NCBI RefSeq assembly: GCF_004421185.1
Contig: NZ_LXQB01000001.1
Span: 1-55,227, forward strand
Reading direction: 5' to 3'
DNA: 55,227 nucleotides
DNA from: Methylacidiphilum sp. Yel
GTDB lineage: Bacteria; Verrucomicrobiota; Verrucomicrobiia; Methylacidiphilales; Methylacidiphilaceae
The notes beneath the pieces were generated by a model that did no database searches, had not been told where the DNA came from, and saw nothing but the letters and a program-made list of their open reading frames with translations. The position numbers and the translations under genes are program-made. Below, piece after piece: positions 43,405 to 54,021 of this stretch; position 1 is the first letter of the stretch; the number at the start of each line of letters is the position of its first letter.

Positions 43405-46050
43405 TCAGTCGGTCTGGATACTACTAATATGTTCCAATTGTTCTTCTAACCTTTTAATTTTTAGGTCGATAACCTTCTTTTCTTCTTTCCATTGTTCAAT
43501 TTTTTCTTTCGGGGCTTTAGAAAGAGTCCGTTCGTCGGTTAATCTTTTTTCTAAAAGTAATTGATCTTTTTTTAATTTAGATAGTTCTTTATCAATCCGT
43601 TTTTTTTCTGACTCGAAATCGATCAATTCCAAAGGCAGGTATAATTCTCCTATTGGCGTAGAAACCAGTGGCATTTTTGGAGGTCTGACATCGATGGAAA
43701 GGATCGAAGTGGCACCAACAAGACCGCAAAGTACAGTTTTTTCAAGATGGGATATTTCTTTGTCTTTCTTAATCAAGAACTTAATTTTTTGGTTGAAGTT
43801 AGGACAATATTGAGCCCTGAGATTACGCGCAGCTACGACGGTTTCAAAAATAGCCTGGGCAATAGAGGCAGCATGGGGATCATAGAGCGGTTTTTTTAAG
43901 ATTTCCTGTAGCTCTTCATTCGGCCAAGGTTCGAGTTGGATAGTGGCATGGCCGAAAGCCATTCTCTGCCAGAGCTCTTCTGTTACAAAAGGAACAAATG
44001 GATGGAGCCATCTTAAAAGAACTGACATGGAATAATCGAAGGTTTCCAAAGCTCCCTGATGGGTTTCTTTAGAAACGAAAGTCAATTCCCATTTGGTTGC
44101 TTCAATGAATTTCGAACAGAATTCATTCCAAACAAATTCATAAAGAATGATGGCTGCCTGGTTAAATTCAAAGGCCTCAAAGGCTTCTTTTAGGAGAATA
44201 GAGGTTTGAGCCAGTTTTCTCAAGATATCTTGAGCAAAAGAGGATCTAGGATAATCCCAAGGCCTAGCCTTAGGATTGATGCTTCCAAAACGGATCCGAA
44301 ACCGACATGCATTCCAGAGTTTGTTGCAGAAATTTCTGCCTTCCTCAATTTGCGATTCCTCAAAACGAATGTCTTGGCCTTGGGGAGCGATACGAAGCAG
44401 GCCAAACCGCAGGCCATCGGCTCCGTATTTTTGAATGAGCTCTAGGGGATCAGGTGAATTCCCTAAGGACTTGGACATTTTTCTTCCCAACCGATCTCTA
44501 ATCAATCCAGTAAAATAGACCTTCCGGAAGGGAATATTTTGGTAAATATCATCCGAAAGACTAGGCTTAAATTCTAATCCAGCGATTACCATTCTGGCAA
44601 CCCATAGGAAAATGATATCCGGACCAGTTACTAGAACGTTTGTTGGATAAAACTTTTTCCTTGTCTCCTCATCCATCGTTTCATAGGCCCAGAGCCATGA
44701 AGAAAACCAGGTATCCAGAGTATCTGGATCTCGTTGCCATTCTACCCCAGGAGATTCCTCTTGGCAGATGTATTGGCCATTTTTCCACCATACGGGGATG
44801 GGATGACCCCACCATACTTGTCTTGAAATACACCAGTCTTTAATATTTTTTATCCAATGTTCGTAAACCTTTTCCCAGTAAGCGGGGAAAAAAGTGATGA
44901 TTTTGTCTTTTACGACTTCGAGAGCCTCTTTTGTCTTTGGATATCTCAAAAACCATTGTTCACTAATCCTTGGTTCAATGACCGCATCGGCTCGTTCGCT
45001 GAAACCCACGACATGACTGTAAGGTTGTTGGGATTCGAGAAGACCAAGGGACGATAAAAGTTCGATGGATTTTTTGCGGGCCTCAAACCGGTCTAAGCCA
45101 TGGAGTGCCGGCAACTCAGGGCAATTGATCTTGCCGTCTGCTGTAAGGATATCCCTGATTGGTAAATGATGCTCGCAGCCAATCTCAAAATCGAGGGTAT
45201 CATGGGCAGGGGTAATTTTGAGAACTCCAGTCCCGAACTTTGGATCAACCCTAGTATCGGCAATCACAGGTATAGGTTCTTTGGGAAAAGGTCTCAAACA
45301 GAACTTCCCGATAAATTGCTGGTAGCGTTGGTCCTCCGGGTGAACGGCCAAAGCTGAGTCAGCTGGAATGGTCTCGGGTCGGGTCGTGGCAACGGTCAAA
45401 AAAAGAGAGGGTTGATCCGCTAAAGGATAGCGTACGTAGAAAAGGAAGCCATCTATTTTCTTTGGAATGACTTCTTCGTCCGAAAGAGCCGTTTGCGAGG
45501 CTGGACACCAGTTGATCATTCGTTTGCCTCTATAAATTAACCCCTTATGATAAAGTTTTATGAAAGCCCTCGCAACGGCTTTGCTATAAGCAGGATCCAT
45601 GGTAAAGCGGGTTCTTTCCCAGTCCGCTGAGCAACCAAGTTTTTGGAGCTGTTCAAGGATTCTCTTGGAATGACTCTCTTTCCATTCCCATACAATTTTT
45701 AAGAATTCTTCTTTGGATAAGGTCCGTGGATCTGTGTTTTTGGTCTTCAGCAGATATTTTTCAACAGCGACTTGAGTGGCTAAACCGGCGTGATCTAATC
45801 CAGGCAGCCAAAGTACCTCGTAGCCTTCCATGCGGGCTTTTCGGGACAAAATATCTTGTATGGTATTGTTTAGGACATGGCCTAGAGTCAGCACGCCTGT
45901 AATATTGGGAGGGGGCATGACAATGGAAAAGGAAGGTTTTGAAGAACTCGGGTTGGCATGGAAAATTTTTTGATCAAGCCACTCTCTATACAGACGGTCC
46001 TGAATAGCAGCTGGCTCGTAAGCTTTTGGAAATGTCTCTTCGGTATGCAT
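43405..46050 (-). CDS. valS: Valyl-tRNA synthetase
   Basis: 881 aa class Ia synthetase with editing domain. The HIGH-type motif is PPPNITGVLTLGHVLN, the editing domain is in the middle (VATTRPETIPADSALAVHP; GTGVLKITPAHDTLDFEIG), KMSKS is GRKMSKSLGNSPDPLE, and the C-terminal coiled coil is FESEKKRIDKELSKLKKDQ. No T-box leader is visible in the 179 bases upstream. Convergent with recA across the transposon debris. Confidence 0.97.
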   Translation of the reverse strand: MHTEETFPKAYEPAAIQDRLYREWLDQKIFHANPSSSKPSFSIVMPPPNITGVLTLGHVLNNTIQDILSRKARMEGYEVLWLPGLDHAGLATQVAVEKYLLKTKNTDPRTLSKEEFLKIVWEWKESHSKRILEQLQKLGCSADWERTRFTMDPAYSKAVARAFIKLYHKGLIYRGKRMINWCPASQTALSDEEVIPKKIDGFLFYVRYPLADQPSLFLTVATTRPETIPADSALAVHPEDQRYQQFIGKFCLRPFPKEPIPVIADTRVDPKFGTGVLKITPAHDTLDFEIGCEHHLPIRDILTADGKINCPELPALHGLDRFEARKKSIELLSSLGLLESQQPYSHVVGFSERADAVIEPRISEQWFLRYPKTKEALEVVKDKIITFFPAYWEKVYEHWIKNIKDWCISRQVWWGHPIPVWWKNGQYICQEESPGVEWQRDPDTLDTWFSSWLWAYETMDEETRKKFYPTNVLVTGPDIIFLWVARMVIAGLEFKPSLSDDIYQNIPFRKVYFTGLIRDRLGRKMSKSLGNSPDPLELIQKYGADGLRFGLLRIAPQGQDIRFEESQIEEGRNFCNKLWNACRFRIRFGSINPKARPWDYPRSSFAQDILRKLAQTSILLKEAFEAFEFNQAAIILYEFVWNEFCSKFIEATKWELTFVSKETHQGALETFDYSMSVLLRWLHPFVPFVTEELWQRMAFGHATIQLEPWPNEELQEILKKPLYDPHAASIAQAIFETVVAARNLRAQYCPNFNQKIKFLIKKDKEISHLEKTVLCGLVGATSILSIDVRPPKMPLVSTPIGELYLPLELIDFESEKKRIDKELSKLKKDQLLLEKRLTDERTLSKAPKEKIEQWKEEKKVIDLKIKRLEEQLEHISSIQTD

Positions 46051-46229
46051 TATTTCAAATTTATCTTTATGGGGAGAAAGAAAAAAAATCTTTCTAGCCT
46101 CATGGTTGTCTGTTTCGTTTAATTGTTAAATCAATCATCTGCTCTTGCAAGTTCAAATGAGAAGTTATAGAAAAAGGAAAAAGAGATTGTTTTTTTTGAA
46201 AATTTTGTTCTAATAGTGCTTCTAGCTTT

Positions 46230-46745
46230 ATGCCCACCTATTTCATTTGGAATTCCATCTCCGAAGAATTATCTCACCAGATCCTTCTTTGCGCCCACCA
46301 GTCTGACAAAAAACTGTATCGACTGCTCTTAGATATGGTTTCAAAAGGATTTGGAATTCGGATCAATAAACTACTGGAAATGCCCAAAACAAAAAGGCAT
46401 TCCCTGTGCAAAAAAGTCCTGTCGCATCCTAGAAGTGAAACGATGAGTTTTTATCTTCTTTCCCACTGGCTTATAGAAACTCAAAGCCCGATGTTATGTC
46501 GTTGGCTTGATATGCTAGGCATAGCTCATGATGAAAAAGGCATTCTTGAGGTGGATCCTGAAGAGCCTCCTTTAGAAACCTTACAAGAAGCTGTCAATAC
46601 ACTTTTTGAGGAATTCCCAAAAGAATATGTTTCTATTTATCTTCAGGGTTTTTATGAGATGGAAGGAGTAAAGTGGAAAAATCTTGGATCTTTAATAGCA
46701 ACCGATCCACGGTTTAAAATAGGAACCTACCAACCAGTGACTTGA
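46230..46745 (+). CDS. Uncharacterised alpha-helical protein upstream of xseB-dxs
   Basis: 171 aa, not assigned to a family. The first half is basic and Leu-rich (DKKLYRLLLDMVSKGFGIRI), the second acidic (DEKGILEVDPEEPPLETLQE). No membrane segment, signal or metal motif. The pattern of helices with HWLIETQSPMLCRWLDMLGI suggests a small all-alpha cytoplasmic protein. It starts the operon leading to xseB, dxs, argG and a hydrolase, with only 45 bases to the preferred xseB start. Confidence 0.7.
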   Translation: MPTYFIWNSISEELSHQILLCAHQSDKKLYRLLLDMVSKGFGIRINKLLEMPKTKRHSLCKKVLSHPRSETMSFYLLSHWLIETQSPMLCRWLDMLGIAHDEKGILEVDPEEPPLETLQEAVNTLFEEFPKEYVSIYLQGFYEMEGVKWKNLGSLIATDPRFKIGTYQPVT

Positions 46746-46790
46746 TTGCCTATGAGCCAGATCGACAAGCAGAGTGGGGGAGAAAAAGAG

Positions 46791-46997
46791 ATGCGATTTG
46801 AAGAAGCGTTCAAAAGACTCCAAGAGATCGTCAATAGCCTCGAATCTGGTCAAATGCCTTTAGAAGATCTCTTGCAGAAATACGAAGAGGGCAGAAGGTT
46901 ATTAAAGATCTGTGATGAGAAGCTCAACGAAGCTGAACAAAGGATCATCGTATTGTCCGCTAAAGAAGAGAATAGTTGTGGAGCCAAGGAGAACTAA
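46791..46997 (+). CDS. xseB: Exodeoxyribonuclease VII small subunit
   Basis: 68 aa from the ATG at 46791, which follows GGGGGAGAAAAAGAG at good spacing; an ATG at 46752 would add 13 residues and is also acceptable for the family. The core is FEEAFKRLQEIVNSLESGQM and PLEDLLQKYEEGRRLLKIC, the usual helical hairpin that coats XseA. The large-subunit gene is not in this window. The start of dxs follows after 29 bases. Confidence 0.9.
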   Translation: MRFEEAFKRLQEIVNSLESGQMPLEDLLQKYEEGRRLLKICDEKLNEAEQRIIVLSAKEENSCGAKEN

Positions 46998-47026
46998 AGG
47001 AGCAGTTTTTTCAAGATGGAGGAACT

Positions 47027-48919
47027 ATGGATAGACTCTTAGACCAAATAGACAGTCCTTCGGATCTAAAAAAAATTCCCATTCCTGAATTGCCTAAACT
47101 GGCCGAAGAGATCCGACAGGAAATGATCACCGTGCTATCTAAAAACGGAGGGCATCTTGGACCAAATCTTGGAGTGGTGGAACTGACCCTCGCCTTGCAT
47201 TACGTTTTTGATGTTCCCAAGGATAATTTTGTATTTGATGTTAGCCATCAAGCCTATGTCCATAAAATTCTGACAGGTAGGAAAAATAGGTTCCATACGA
47301 TTCGACAACCAGGAGGGATTTCGGGGTTCATGTGTCGAGAAGAAAGTGAATATGACTGTTATGGGGCAGGGCATGCGGGAACGGCCCTATCGGCTGCCCT
47401 TGGAATGGCTGTAGGAAGGGATCGGAGAGGGGGCAAAGAGCACGTCATTGCTCTCTGTGGTGATGCCGCCTTTACTTGCGGCATTACCTTTGAAGCATTG
47501 AATAACATTGCCTCAACAACACAAAGACTCATTGTCATTCTTAATGACAATGAATGGTCGATTGATAAGAATGTGGGGGCAATAGCGAGTTATTTTAACA
47601 AGATCGTTACCAATCCTGCCTATTCCTATTTGCGTGATCGAGTGGAAAAGGTGCTAGAAAAATGGCCAGGCAAAAATGTTCTTAAAGTCGCCAGGAAAGC
47701 TGAAGAGGCCTTTAAAAGTCTTCTCTGGCCAAGTGTTATTTTTGAAGAATTGGGGCTGACTTATCATGGTCCTATCGATGGACATGATATTCCTAGGTTG
47801 ATTTCGACTTTTGAATTTCTCAAAAATCAAGAATACCCGGTGTTGCTTCATGTTATCACGCAAAAAGGAAGGGGCTTTCCTCCCGCTTTAGAAAAGCAAA
47901 AGAAATTTCATGGTCTAGGGCCTTATAATCCTATTACTGGTGAAACTCCCACAAGCCCAAGAAAAACATTTTCAGAAGTCTTTGCTGAGACAATGATTAA
48001 GTTGGCTGAGATGAACAGGAATGTTGTGGCGATCACAGCGGCAATGCCCAATGGGACAGCCCTGGATAAGTTCCAGCCTAAATTTCCGGATAGGTATTTT
48101 GATGTGGGTATTGCAGAAGAGCATGCAGTCATTTTTGCTGCTGGTCTTGCCACCAAGGGATTCAAACCTTATTGTGCGATCTATTCAACTTTTCTTCAAA
48201 GGGCTTATGATCCTATCATTCATGATGTTTGCTTGCAGAAATTACCAGTAGTCTTCTGCTTGGATCGTGGAGGACTTTCAGGAGATGATGGACCGACCCA
48301 TCATGGGCTTTTCGATGTAGCCTATTTACGGACCGTACCGAATATTACGATCATGCATCCAAAAGATGAAGATGAACTAGCCGATATGCTTTTTACTGCC
48401 ATGCATCACCCTGCTCCGGTGGCTATCCGGTATCCAAGGGGGACAGGCAGCGGGGTAGCGGTCAAAGAGCAACCGGAATTGATCCCTATTGGACGGGCTG
48501 AGGTCCTTCAACATGGTAGGGAGTTGGCAATCTTTGGACTAGGAGTGATGATAGAAATGGCAAAAGAATTAGCGGCAAGATTTGAAGAGCTTGGTTATTC
48601 GGCAGCGGTGATTAACCCAAGGACTGTCAAGCCCTTTGATAGAGGAACGCTTGAGTTTTTCGCTAGACATGTCGAGCTAATTGTAACGATTGAAGATCAT
48701 GTGCTAGCTGGAGGCTTTGGCTCGCTTGTGCTTGAGGAGCTGCAGCAGCTCGGATTGCGAACCCCTGTAGTTAGAATTGGCTGGCCAGATCAGTTTATTG
48801 AACATGGGAAGGTGGATATCCTCAGGAAAAAATATGGAGTAACGGTCGAGAATGCTCTAGAGCAGTCCTTGAAAATTTTAAAGGGATCGAAGGCCGCAGG
48901 CCATCTAGAAATTGCTTGA
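47027..48919 (+). CDS. dxs: 1-Deoxy-D-xylulose-5-phosphate synthase
   Basis: 630 aa from the ATG at 47027, preceded by GGAGG at 5 bases; the frame extends 17 codons upstream through xseB. A ThDP-dependent enzyme joining pyruvate and glyceraldehyde-3-phosphate at the head of the MEP isoprenoid pathway. Visible are [21 protein letters not shown], the ThDP/Mg motif GDAAFTCG with [14 protein letters not shown], the catalytic Glu region [11 protein letters not shown], and [15 protein letters not shown]. xseB-dxs adjacency is common in bacteria. Confidence 0.96.
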   Translation: MDRLLDQIDSPSDLKKIPIPELPKLAEEIRQEMITVLSKNGGHLGPNLGVVELTLALHYVFDVPKDNFVFDVSHQAYVHKILTGRKNRFHTIRQPGGISGFMCREESEYDCYGAGHAGTALSAALGMAVGRDRRGGKEHVIALCGDAAFTCGITFEALNNIASTTQRLIVILNDNEWSIDKNVGAIASYFNKIVTNPAYSYLRDRVEKVLEKWPGKNVLKVARKAEEAFKSLLWPSVIFEELGLTYHGPIDGHDIPRLISTFEFLKNQEYPVLLHVITQKGRGFPPALEKQKKFHGLGPYNPITGETPTSPRKTFSEVFAETMIKLAEMNRNVVAITAAMPNGTALDKFQPKFPDRYFDVGIAEEHAVIFAAGLATKGFKPYCAIYSTFLQRAYDPIIHDVCLQKLPVVFCLDRGGLSGDDGPTHHGLFDVAYLRTVPNITIMHPKDEDELADMLFTAMHHPAPVAIRYPRGTGSGVAVKEQPELIPIGRAEVLQHGRELAIFGLGVMIEMAKELAARFEELGYSAAVINPRTVKPFDRGTLEFFARHVELIVTIEDHVLAGGFGSLVLEELQQLGLRTPVVRIGWPDQFIEHGKVDILRKKYGVTVENALEQSLKILKGSKAAGHLEIA

Positions 48920-48941
48920 GACTAAAAGGAATGGCGTGGGC

Positions 48942-50144
48942 ATGAAGATCGTCTTGGCTTATTCAGGAGGATTAGATACTTCGGTGATACTTCGATGGCT
49001 TATTGAGCAGTATCAGGCGGAGGTTATTGCCTATTGTGCCAATTTAGGTCAGGAAGAAGAACTCATAGGATTAGAGGAAAAGGCACGGAAGCTTGGTGCT
49101 TCAAAATGTATTGTGGAAGACCTGACCGAAGAGTTTGTTAGGGATTATGTCTATCCGATGCTTCGAGCAGGAGCCATATACGAAAATCAGTATCTTTTGG
49201 GCACAAGTATTGCTAGACCCTTAATTGCTAAAAGACAGGTGGAGGTTGCAAGGAAAGAAGGAGCTGATTCGCTTGCGCATGGAGCTACGGGTAAAGGGAA
49301 TGATCAGGTCCGTTTCGAGTTGGCTTATGCCGCTTTAGCGCCTGAGTTTAAAGTCATTTCTCCATGGAGAGAATGGAGCTTTCAGGGAAGAGAAGAGCTG
49401 ATAGCCTACGCTAGAAAACAGGGTATTGAGGTGCCTGTCAGCCGAGAAAAACCTTATTCAATGGACAGGAATATCCTACACATTAGCTATGAAAGCGGTG
49501 TTTTAGAAGATCCTTGGCAAGAACCGCCTCAGGACTTGTTTCGGTTAACTAAAAGTCCCGAAGAGGCACCTAATCAACCAGAAGTGGTAGAGTTAGAATT
49601 TGAAGAAGGTAACTGTGTGGGGGTCAACGGGGAGAAAAAAAGTCCAGTCGAAATTTTAAAGTCTTTGAATAGCCTTGGAGCAAAGCATGGAATCGGCAGA
49701 GTTGACATCGTTGAAAATCGCTTTGTAGGAATAAAATCTAGGGGTGTCTATGAGTGTCCTGGAGGAACGATCCTTTATTTTGGGCATCGGCAGATGGAAA
49801 CGATCACTCTGGATAGGGAAGTCATGCACCTGCGGGATAGCTTGATTCCAAAATATGCTGAGTTGATTTATAATGGATTTTGGTTTTCTCCAGAAAGATC
49901 TTTCCTTCAAGCTGCATTCGATCAAACGCAGCGTTTTGTAACAGGAACTGTTCGGCTGAAACTCTTCAAAGGCCAGCTCTATACGCTTGGGAGGAAAAGT
50001 CCCTATTCGCTTTATAACCCAAAGCTGGCAACGATGGAGGCTGATCAAGGTGCCTATGACCCAAAGGATGCCACAGGATTTATCAAGCTTCAGTCTTTGC
50101 GGCTTAGGACGGTTGCTCAGTCTCAAAAAGGTCTATTCGGCTAA
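48942..50144 (+). CDS. argG: Argininosuccinate synthase
   Basis: 400 aa from the ATG at 48942, which begins [15 protein letters not shown], the family N-terminus with its PP-loop; the frame overlaps the dxs 3' end upstream but that part is not family-like. Further motifs are [15 protein letters not shown] and [19 protein letters not shown]-like ([11 protein letters not shown]). It joins citrulline and aspartate using ATP in arginine synthesis. Same strand as dxs with 22 bases between. Confidence 0.97.
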   Translation: MKIVLAYSGGLDTSVILRWLIEQYQAEVIAYCANLGQEEELIGLEEKARKLGASKCIVEDLTEEFVRDYVYPMLRAGAIYENQYLLGTSIARPLIAKRQVEVARKEGADSLAHGATGKGNDQVRFELAYAALAPEFKVISPWREWSFQGREELIAYARKQGIEVPVSREKPYSMDRNILHISYESGVLEDPWQEPPQDLFRLTKSPEEAPNQPEVVELEFEEGNCVGVNGEKKSPVEILKSLNSLGAKHGIGRVDIVENRFVGIKSRGVYECPGGTILYFGHRQMETITLDREVMHLRDSLIPKYAELIYNGFWFSPERSFLQAAFDQTQRFVTGTVRLKLFKGQLYTLGRKSPYSLYNPKLATMEADQGAYDPKDATGFIKLQSLRLRTVAQSQKGLFG

Positions 50145-50158
50145 GGAAGAAGCCATTC

Positions 50159-50869
50159 TTGATTTCTTTATTCCTAACTGTCATATTTATTTTTGTGCTT
50201 AATGAAGCGATCAAAGAAGAAGTCAACGTTACGATTGGGGAAATTTATCTCCCTGGGACATTAGAAATTCCTCCCGGAGCAAGGGGTATCGTTCTTTTTG
50301 CCCATGGCAGTGGTAGTAGCCGTTTTAGTCCGAGGAATCAGTTAGTTGCTAAAGTTTTAAGAGAAAAAGGGTCTGGCACCCTTCTTTTTGATCTTTTAAC
50401 TTCTGATGAAGAAGCCGAAGACGAGTTTAGTGGCATTTACCGGTTTGATATCGGACTTCTAGCTAGAAGGCTGGTAGGAGCTGCTCATTGGTTAAAAACA
50501 CAAAAACAAACCAGAAATTATCCAATAGGCTTTTTCGGCTCGAGCACAGGAGGAGGAGCTGCTTTAGTCGCTGCCGCCGAGCTTGGAGACAAAATAAAAG
50601 CTGTGGTTTCTCGAGGAGGAAGGCCGGATCTAGCCGGTGAATCGCTAAAAAAGGTGAAGTCTCCGACCCTACTCATAGTTGGGAGTCTGGATGAGTTCGT
50701 TTTAAGGCTTAATGAACAGGCATTAGAAGCCCTGCAGTGCAAAAAAGAACTGGTGGTTATTCCAGGAGCTTCCCATCTTTTTGAAGAACCAGGAACCCTC
50801 GATAAAGTCGCTGCGGTGGCTGCAGATTGGTTTTCTGCTCACTGGCCACACTCCGCTATCCTTTCATGA
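50159..50869 (+). CDS. Alpha/beta hydrolase, dienelactone-hydrolase-like
   Basis: 236 aa from a TTG preceded by AGGAAGAA at 7 bases; a GTG at 50195 would remove the short hydrophobic head (SLFLTVIFIFVL). The nucleophile elbow is GFFGSSTGGGAA (Ser in GSSTG), the oxyanion region is VLFAHGSGSSRFSPRN, the acid Asp is in VGSLDEFV and the His in PGASHLFEEPG. Substrate unknown; some relatives are fused to phosphoribosyltransferases. Last gene of the argG-side operon. Confidence 0.85.
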   Translation: MISLFLTVIFIFVLNEAIKEEVNVTIGEIYLPGTLEIPPGARGIVLFAHGSGSSRFSPRNQLVAKVLREKGSGTLLFDLLTSDEEAEDEFSGIYRFDIGLLARRLVGAAHWLKTQKQTRNYPIGFFGSSTGGGAALVAAAELGDKIKAVVSRGGRPDLAGESLKKVKSPTLLIVGSLDEFVLRLNEQALEALQCKKELVVIPGASHLFEEPGTLDKVAAVAADWFSAHWPHSAILS

Positions 50870-50887
50870 ACTGCTCCTCCCCTAATA

Positions 50888-52213
50888 TCAAACCAGCTGG
50901 TTTAGGGATTCTTTTAAAACAGCAACGATTTTCAGAATATCTTCTTCCTTCACGATAAGAGGTGGGCAAACAAGCACGGCTTCCCCTGAAAAGCCATCAG
51001 CCATTCCTTGACAAGGATAAAAAAATACTCCAAGTTCCAGCGCTTTTCTTAATAGCCGGTTTAAAAAGCCTTCTTCAGGAGGGAAAGGTTCTTTGGTGAT
51101 TTTGGATTTTACAAATTCTACTCCCCAAAAAAGGCCTTTGCCACGTATGTCTCCAACAACAGGATGATCCGCTAGTTCGTTTTTTAAGGACTGGCCAAGT
51201 AGTTCGCCCATTTTCATTGAGTGATCAATAAGGTTTTCAGCCTCCAAAATATCGATCACTTTTTTTGCAATCGCACAGCTTAGTGGATGGGAAGTATAAG
51301 TAAAGAACATGAAATTTTTTGCTATTTTTTCACATCTTTGGACAAGCTCTTCTCTGACAGCAAGCATACCCATGGGGATATAGCCGCCCGATAGACCTTT
51401 TGCACTGACAATAATGTCTGGTTGAAGCTTCCAGTGTTCAAAAGCAAATCGTTTGCCTGTCCTCCCAAAACCAGTCATTACTTCATCGATAATCAGTAAT
51501 AGGCCATATTTTTTAGAGATTTCCGCAATGGCAGGCCAGTACTCCTCGACGGGTACAATCGCTCCCCCACTAGCTCCAATAATAGGTTCGGCAATGAAAG
51601 CGGCTATGCCTTTGCCTGTCTGAGAGTGGAGCAGTTCCTCTAGTGCCTGAGCACAGGCAATGCCACAAGAGGGATAGGTTTTGGACCATGGACAACGATA
51701 ACAATAGGGAGGAGGGATTTTGGGCCAATCAAGCAGACAGTGTTCCAAATGCTCCCTTCGTAATCGGTTGCCGCTGGCTGATAAAGCGCCAAGGGTAATG
51801 CCATGATAGGAGGTCCAACGAGAAAGGATTTTGTTCTTCCAAGGCTTATTCTCAGCTACTTGATACAAAAAAGCAAAACGAAACGCTGCTTCTACAGATT
51901 CTGCGCCTCCCGTCGTAAAGTAGAACCGATAGGGTTCGGTTGGAAACCACTCGGATAGTTTTTTAACAAGCCCTTCAAGTGCTTCAGATAACCAAATGGG
52001 AACAATATAATCTAGTTTTTTTATTTGCTCCTGGGCTATTGTCGCGATTTCTTCTCTGCCTTGACCAATATTGACAACAACTGCCCCTGAAGCCGCATCG
52101 ATTATTTCCTTGCCTTCTTTGGTGTAGAGATAAATGCCTTGAGCCCGCTCTATAAAAAGCGGTAGGGTTACTGGGGTTGGCTCAAAAAAGAAATAAGAAG
52201 AAGGCAGGCTCAT
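50888..52213 (-). CDS. Class III PLP-dependent aminotransferase
   Basis: 441 aa. PLP Lys is in IIVSAKGLSGGYIPMG; the cofactor Asp is in LLIIDEVMTGFGRTG; the phosphate-binding segment is TTGGAESVEAAFRFA. The class includes omega-amino acid, GABA, acetylornithine and diamine aminotransferases, and sequence alone does not select one. A four-cysteine stretch, YCYRCPWSKTYPSCGIACA, interrupts the large domain and is notable. Divergent from an amino acid permease, suggesting a shared role in amino acid use. Confidence 0.88.
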   Translation of the reverse strand: MSLPSSYFFFEPTPVTLPLFIERAQGIYLYTKEGKEIIDAASGAVVVNIGQGREEIATIAQEQIKKLDYIVPIWLSEALEGLVKKLSEWFPTEPYRFYFTTGGAESVEAAFRFAFLYQVAENKPWKNKILSRWTSYHGITLGALSASGNRLRREHLEHCLLDWPKIPPPYCYRCPWSKTYPSCGIACAQALEELLHSQTGKGIAAFIAEPIIGASGGAIVPVEEYWPAIAEISKKYGLLLIIDEVMTGFGRTGKRFAFEHWKLQPDIIVSAKGLSGGYIPMGMLAVREELVQRCEKIAKNFMFFTYTSHPLSCAIAKKVIDILEAENLIDHSMKMGELLGQSLKNELADHPVVGDIRGKGLFWGVEFVKSKITKEPFPPEEGFLNRLLRKALELGVFFYPCQGMADGFSGEAVLVCPPLIVKEEDILKIVAVLKESLNQLV

Positions 52214-52311
52214 TAGAACATAAAGTAAAAAATTAATAGGCCTACTGACAATCGAAAAGAATAGGAGAATTAAGTGGTATTTTCTGTATAAAGAAGGAAA
52301 ATGGAGGAGTA

Positions 52312-53610
52312 ATGATCGGCCCTAGGAAAATATCGGCTCTAACAGCTATCTCCATCGTAATCGCTAATATGATTGGCACGGGCGTATTTACTACCCTTGG
52401 TTTTCAAGTAAAGGAAATTGCTTCGCCCTTTATCATCCTTTGCATTTGGATTTTGGGAGGCATTGTTGCTCTTAGTGGTGCTCTTTCCTATGCAGAACTT
52501 GGAGCTATCTTTCAAAGATCAGGAGGAGAATATCTGTTTTTAAGTAAAATTTATCATCCGATGATGGGCTTTTTGGCAGGTTTTTTGTCGGTGACTGTGG
52601 GGTTTGCTGCTCCTTCTGCAGCCACGGCGATGGCCCTTGGAAAGTATTTTCACTATGTCTTTCCCATGATACCACCCCTTTGGATTTCTTGTTGTGTGGC
52701 AATTCTCGTTTATGCTTTGCATCTTCGGAGCCTTCGTTGGGAATCAATTTTCCAAAATTTTTTTATTTTGGTCGAAATCTTTTTGATTTTGTTTTTTATT
52801 GTTAGCGGCATTGAGCATATAGAAAGACCAACACTCGATTTTCTTCTAAAGCCAGAAGATCTAGCTGTTTTTTTTAGCCCTCCTTTTGCCTTGTGTTTTA
52901 TTTACACGATGTATTCCTACTCCGGGTGGAACGCTGCAGCCTATATCGCTGGAGAGATCGAAAATCCAAAGAAAAACATTCCTCTTGCCCTTATTTTAGG
53001 ATCGACCATCGTGGTCATCATCTATACTTTTCTTAACGCAGTCTTTATATTTTCTGTTCCTCGAGATCAAATTTCAGGTCAAATTGAGGTCGGTGCCATT
53101 GTGGCTAGAAAAATTTTTGGGGAATGGGGCAGCCGGTTTGCCGGATTTTTAATTGGCGTAAGCCTCGTTTCTTCTCTGAGCGCCATGGCATGGACTGGAC
53201 CAAGGGTGGCTGCAGCTATAGGAGAGGATTATCCTTTTTTTCGTATTCTAAGTAAACGTTCAAAAGAAGGCGTACCTTACGTAGGGTTATTGCTTCAGGC
53301 CCTTATTATGTTTTGCCTTCTGTTTAGTTCCTCCTTTGCAAAGATAATCACTTATGTGGAGTTTGCTTTGGGCTTATCGACCGTTGTTACGGTTCTTGGA
53401 GTGATCGTGCTGCGTTTGAAAGCCCCTGAACTCAAGCGTTTTTATTCTACATGGGGCTACCCATTGACTCCCTTACTCTATATCATCATTGAGTCTATCA
53501 TTCTGTTGCAGGTGTTCAGGCAAAGACCAGTAGAATCATTGCTAGGACTCTCTACTTTTCTAGTGGGTGCCATTGTTTACTTCTTTTCGACTAAGTCTCC
53601 TTCGAAGTAA
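52312..53610 (+). CDS. APC-family amino acid permease
   Basis: 432 aa with about twelve membrane helices. Typical first-helix motif is VIANMIGTGVFTTLG, with the unwound glycine pair, and the loop SYAELGAIFQRSGGEY. It imports amino acids or polyamines through the inner membrane. The 98-base gap to the divergent aminotransferase gene should hold both promoters. ATG preceded by GGAGG. Confidence 0.93.
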   Translation: MIGPRKISALTAISIVIANMIGTGVFTTLGFQVKEIASPFIILCIWILGGIVALSGALSYAELGAIFQRSGGEYLFLSKIYHPMMGFLAGFLSVTVGFAAPSAATAMALGKYFHYVFPMIPPLWISCCVAILVYALHLRSLRWESIFQNFFILVEIFLILFFIVSGIEHIERPTLDFLLKPEDLAVFFSPPFALCFIYTMYSYSGWNAAAYIAGEIENPKKNIPLALILGSTIVVIIYTFLNAVFIFSVPRDQISGQIEVGAIVARKIFGEWGSRFAGFLIGVSLVSSLSAMAWTGPRVAAAIGEDYPFFRILSKRSKEGVPYVGLLLQALIMFCLLFSSSFAKIITYVEFALGLSTVVTVLGVIVLRLKAPELKRFYSTWGYPLTPLLYIIIESIILLQVFRQRPVESLLGLSTFLVGAIVYFFSTKSPSK

Positions 53611-54021
53611 GAGCTCGAGATAAAATCTGTTAGCATGGCCTTAGGTACCAAAAAGGCTTGCCTCTTATCTTTTGCGGTTTTTTCAAGCCACTTTCCCGCC
53701 ACTGGATCTAATGCCCTACATAGCTACTAGAGACTTTGAGCCTGTCGGAGAACTTGGCTATCTTTAGGAGTTTTGCAAATCCGGTTTTCCTAGGCCATAG
53801 CTAGTGTTCTGGATGCCGCTACCGCTCGTTCACACTACCTATACAGAACGGAGGAGCAGTCAATGCTTTTAAAGTGATTTTTTTTCTCTCTATTTTGAAA
53901 TTTATATTCCTCATGGGGTTTTTTCTCTTGATTGAGATCCTTCTAGCGATTATCACCTTTTTTCGATGCTTTTCTCTAAGCTTGCCTTTCAAAAGCCTAT
54001 TCTTTGAGGACGAATCAAACA
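53611..54021. other. Intergenic stretch with a possible solitary IS terminus
   Basis: 411 bases, no gene recognised. At about 53734-53757 the sequence GAGCCTGTCGGAGAACTT resembles the terminal inverted repeat style of some DDE transposons, but no partner repeat or transposase fragment was found. An AT-rich, T-tract segment at 53875-53990 precedes the last gene and may hold its promoter. Confidence 0.3.

Noticed and set aside
43077-43427. 116-codon plus-strand frame in the GC-rich island
   Set aside because: Long only because GC-rich DNA has few stops; it runs through the end hairpin into the valS 3' end.
46051-46229. T-box leader for valS
   Set aside because: No T-box consensus or specifier-stem structure could be seen in the upstream 179 bases.
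46976-47026. N-terminal extension of dxs into xseB
   Set aside because: The ATG at 47027 has a strong GGAGG and gives the usual Dxs start.
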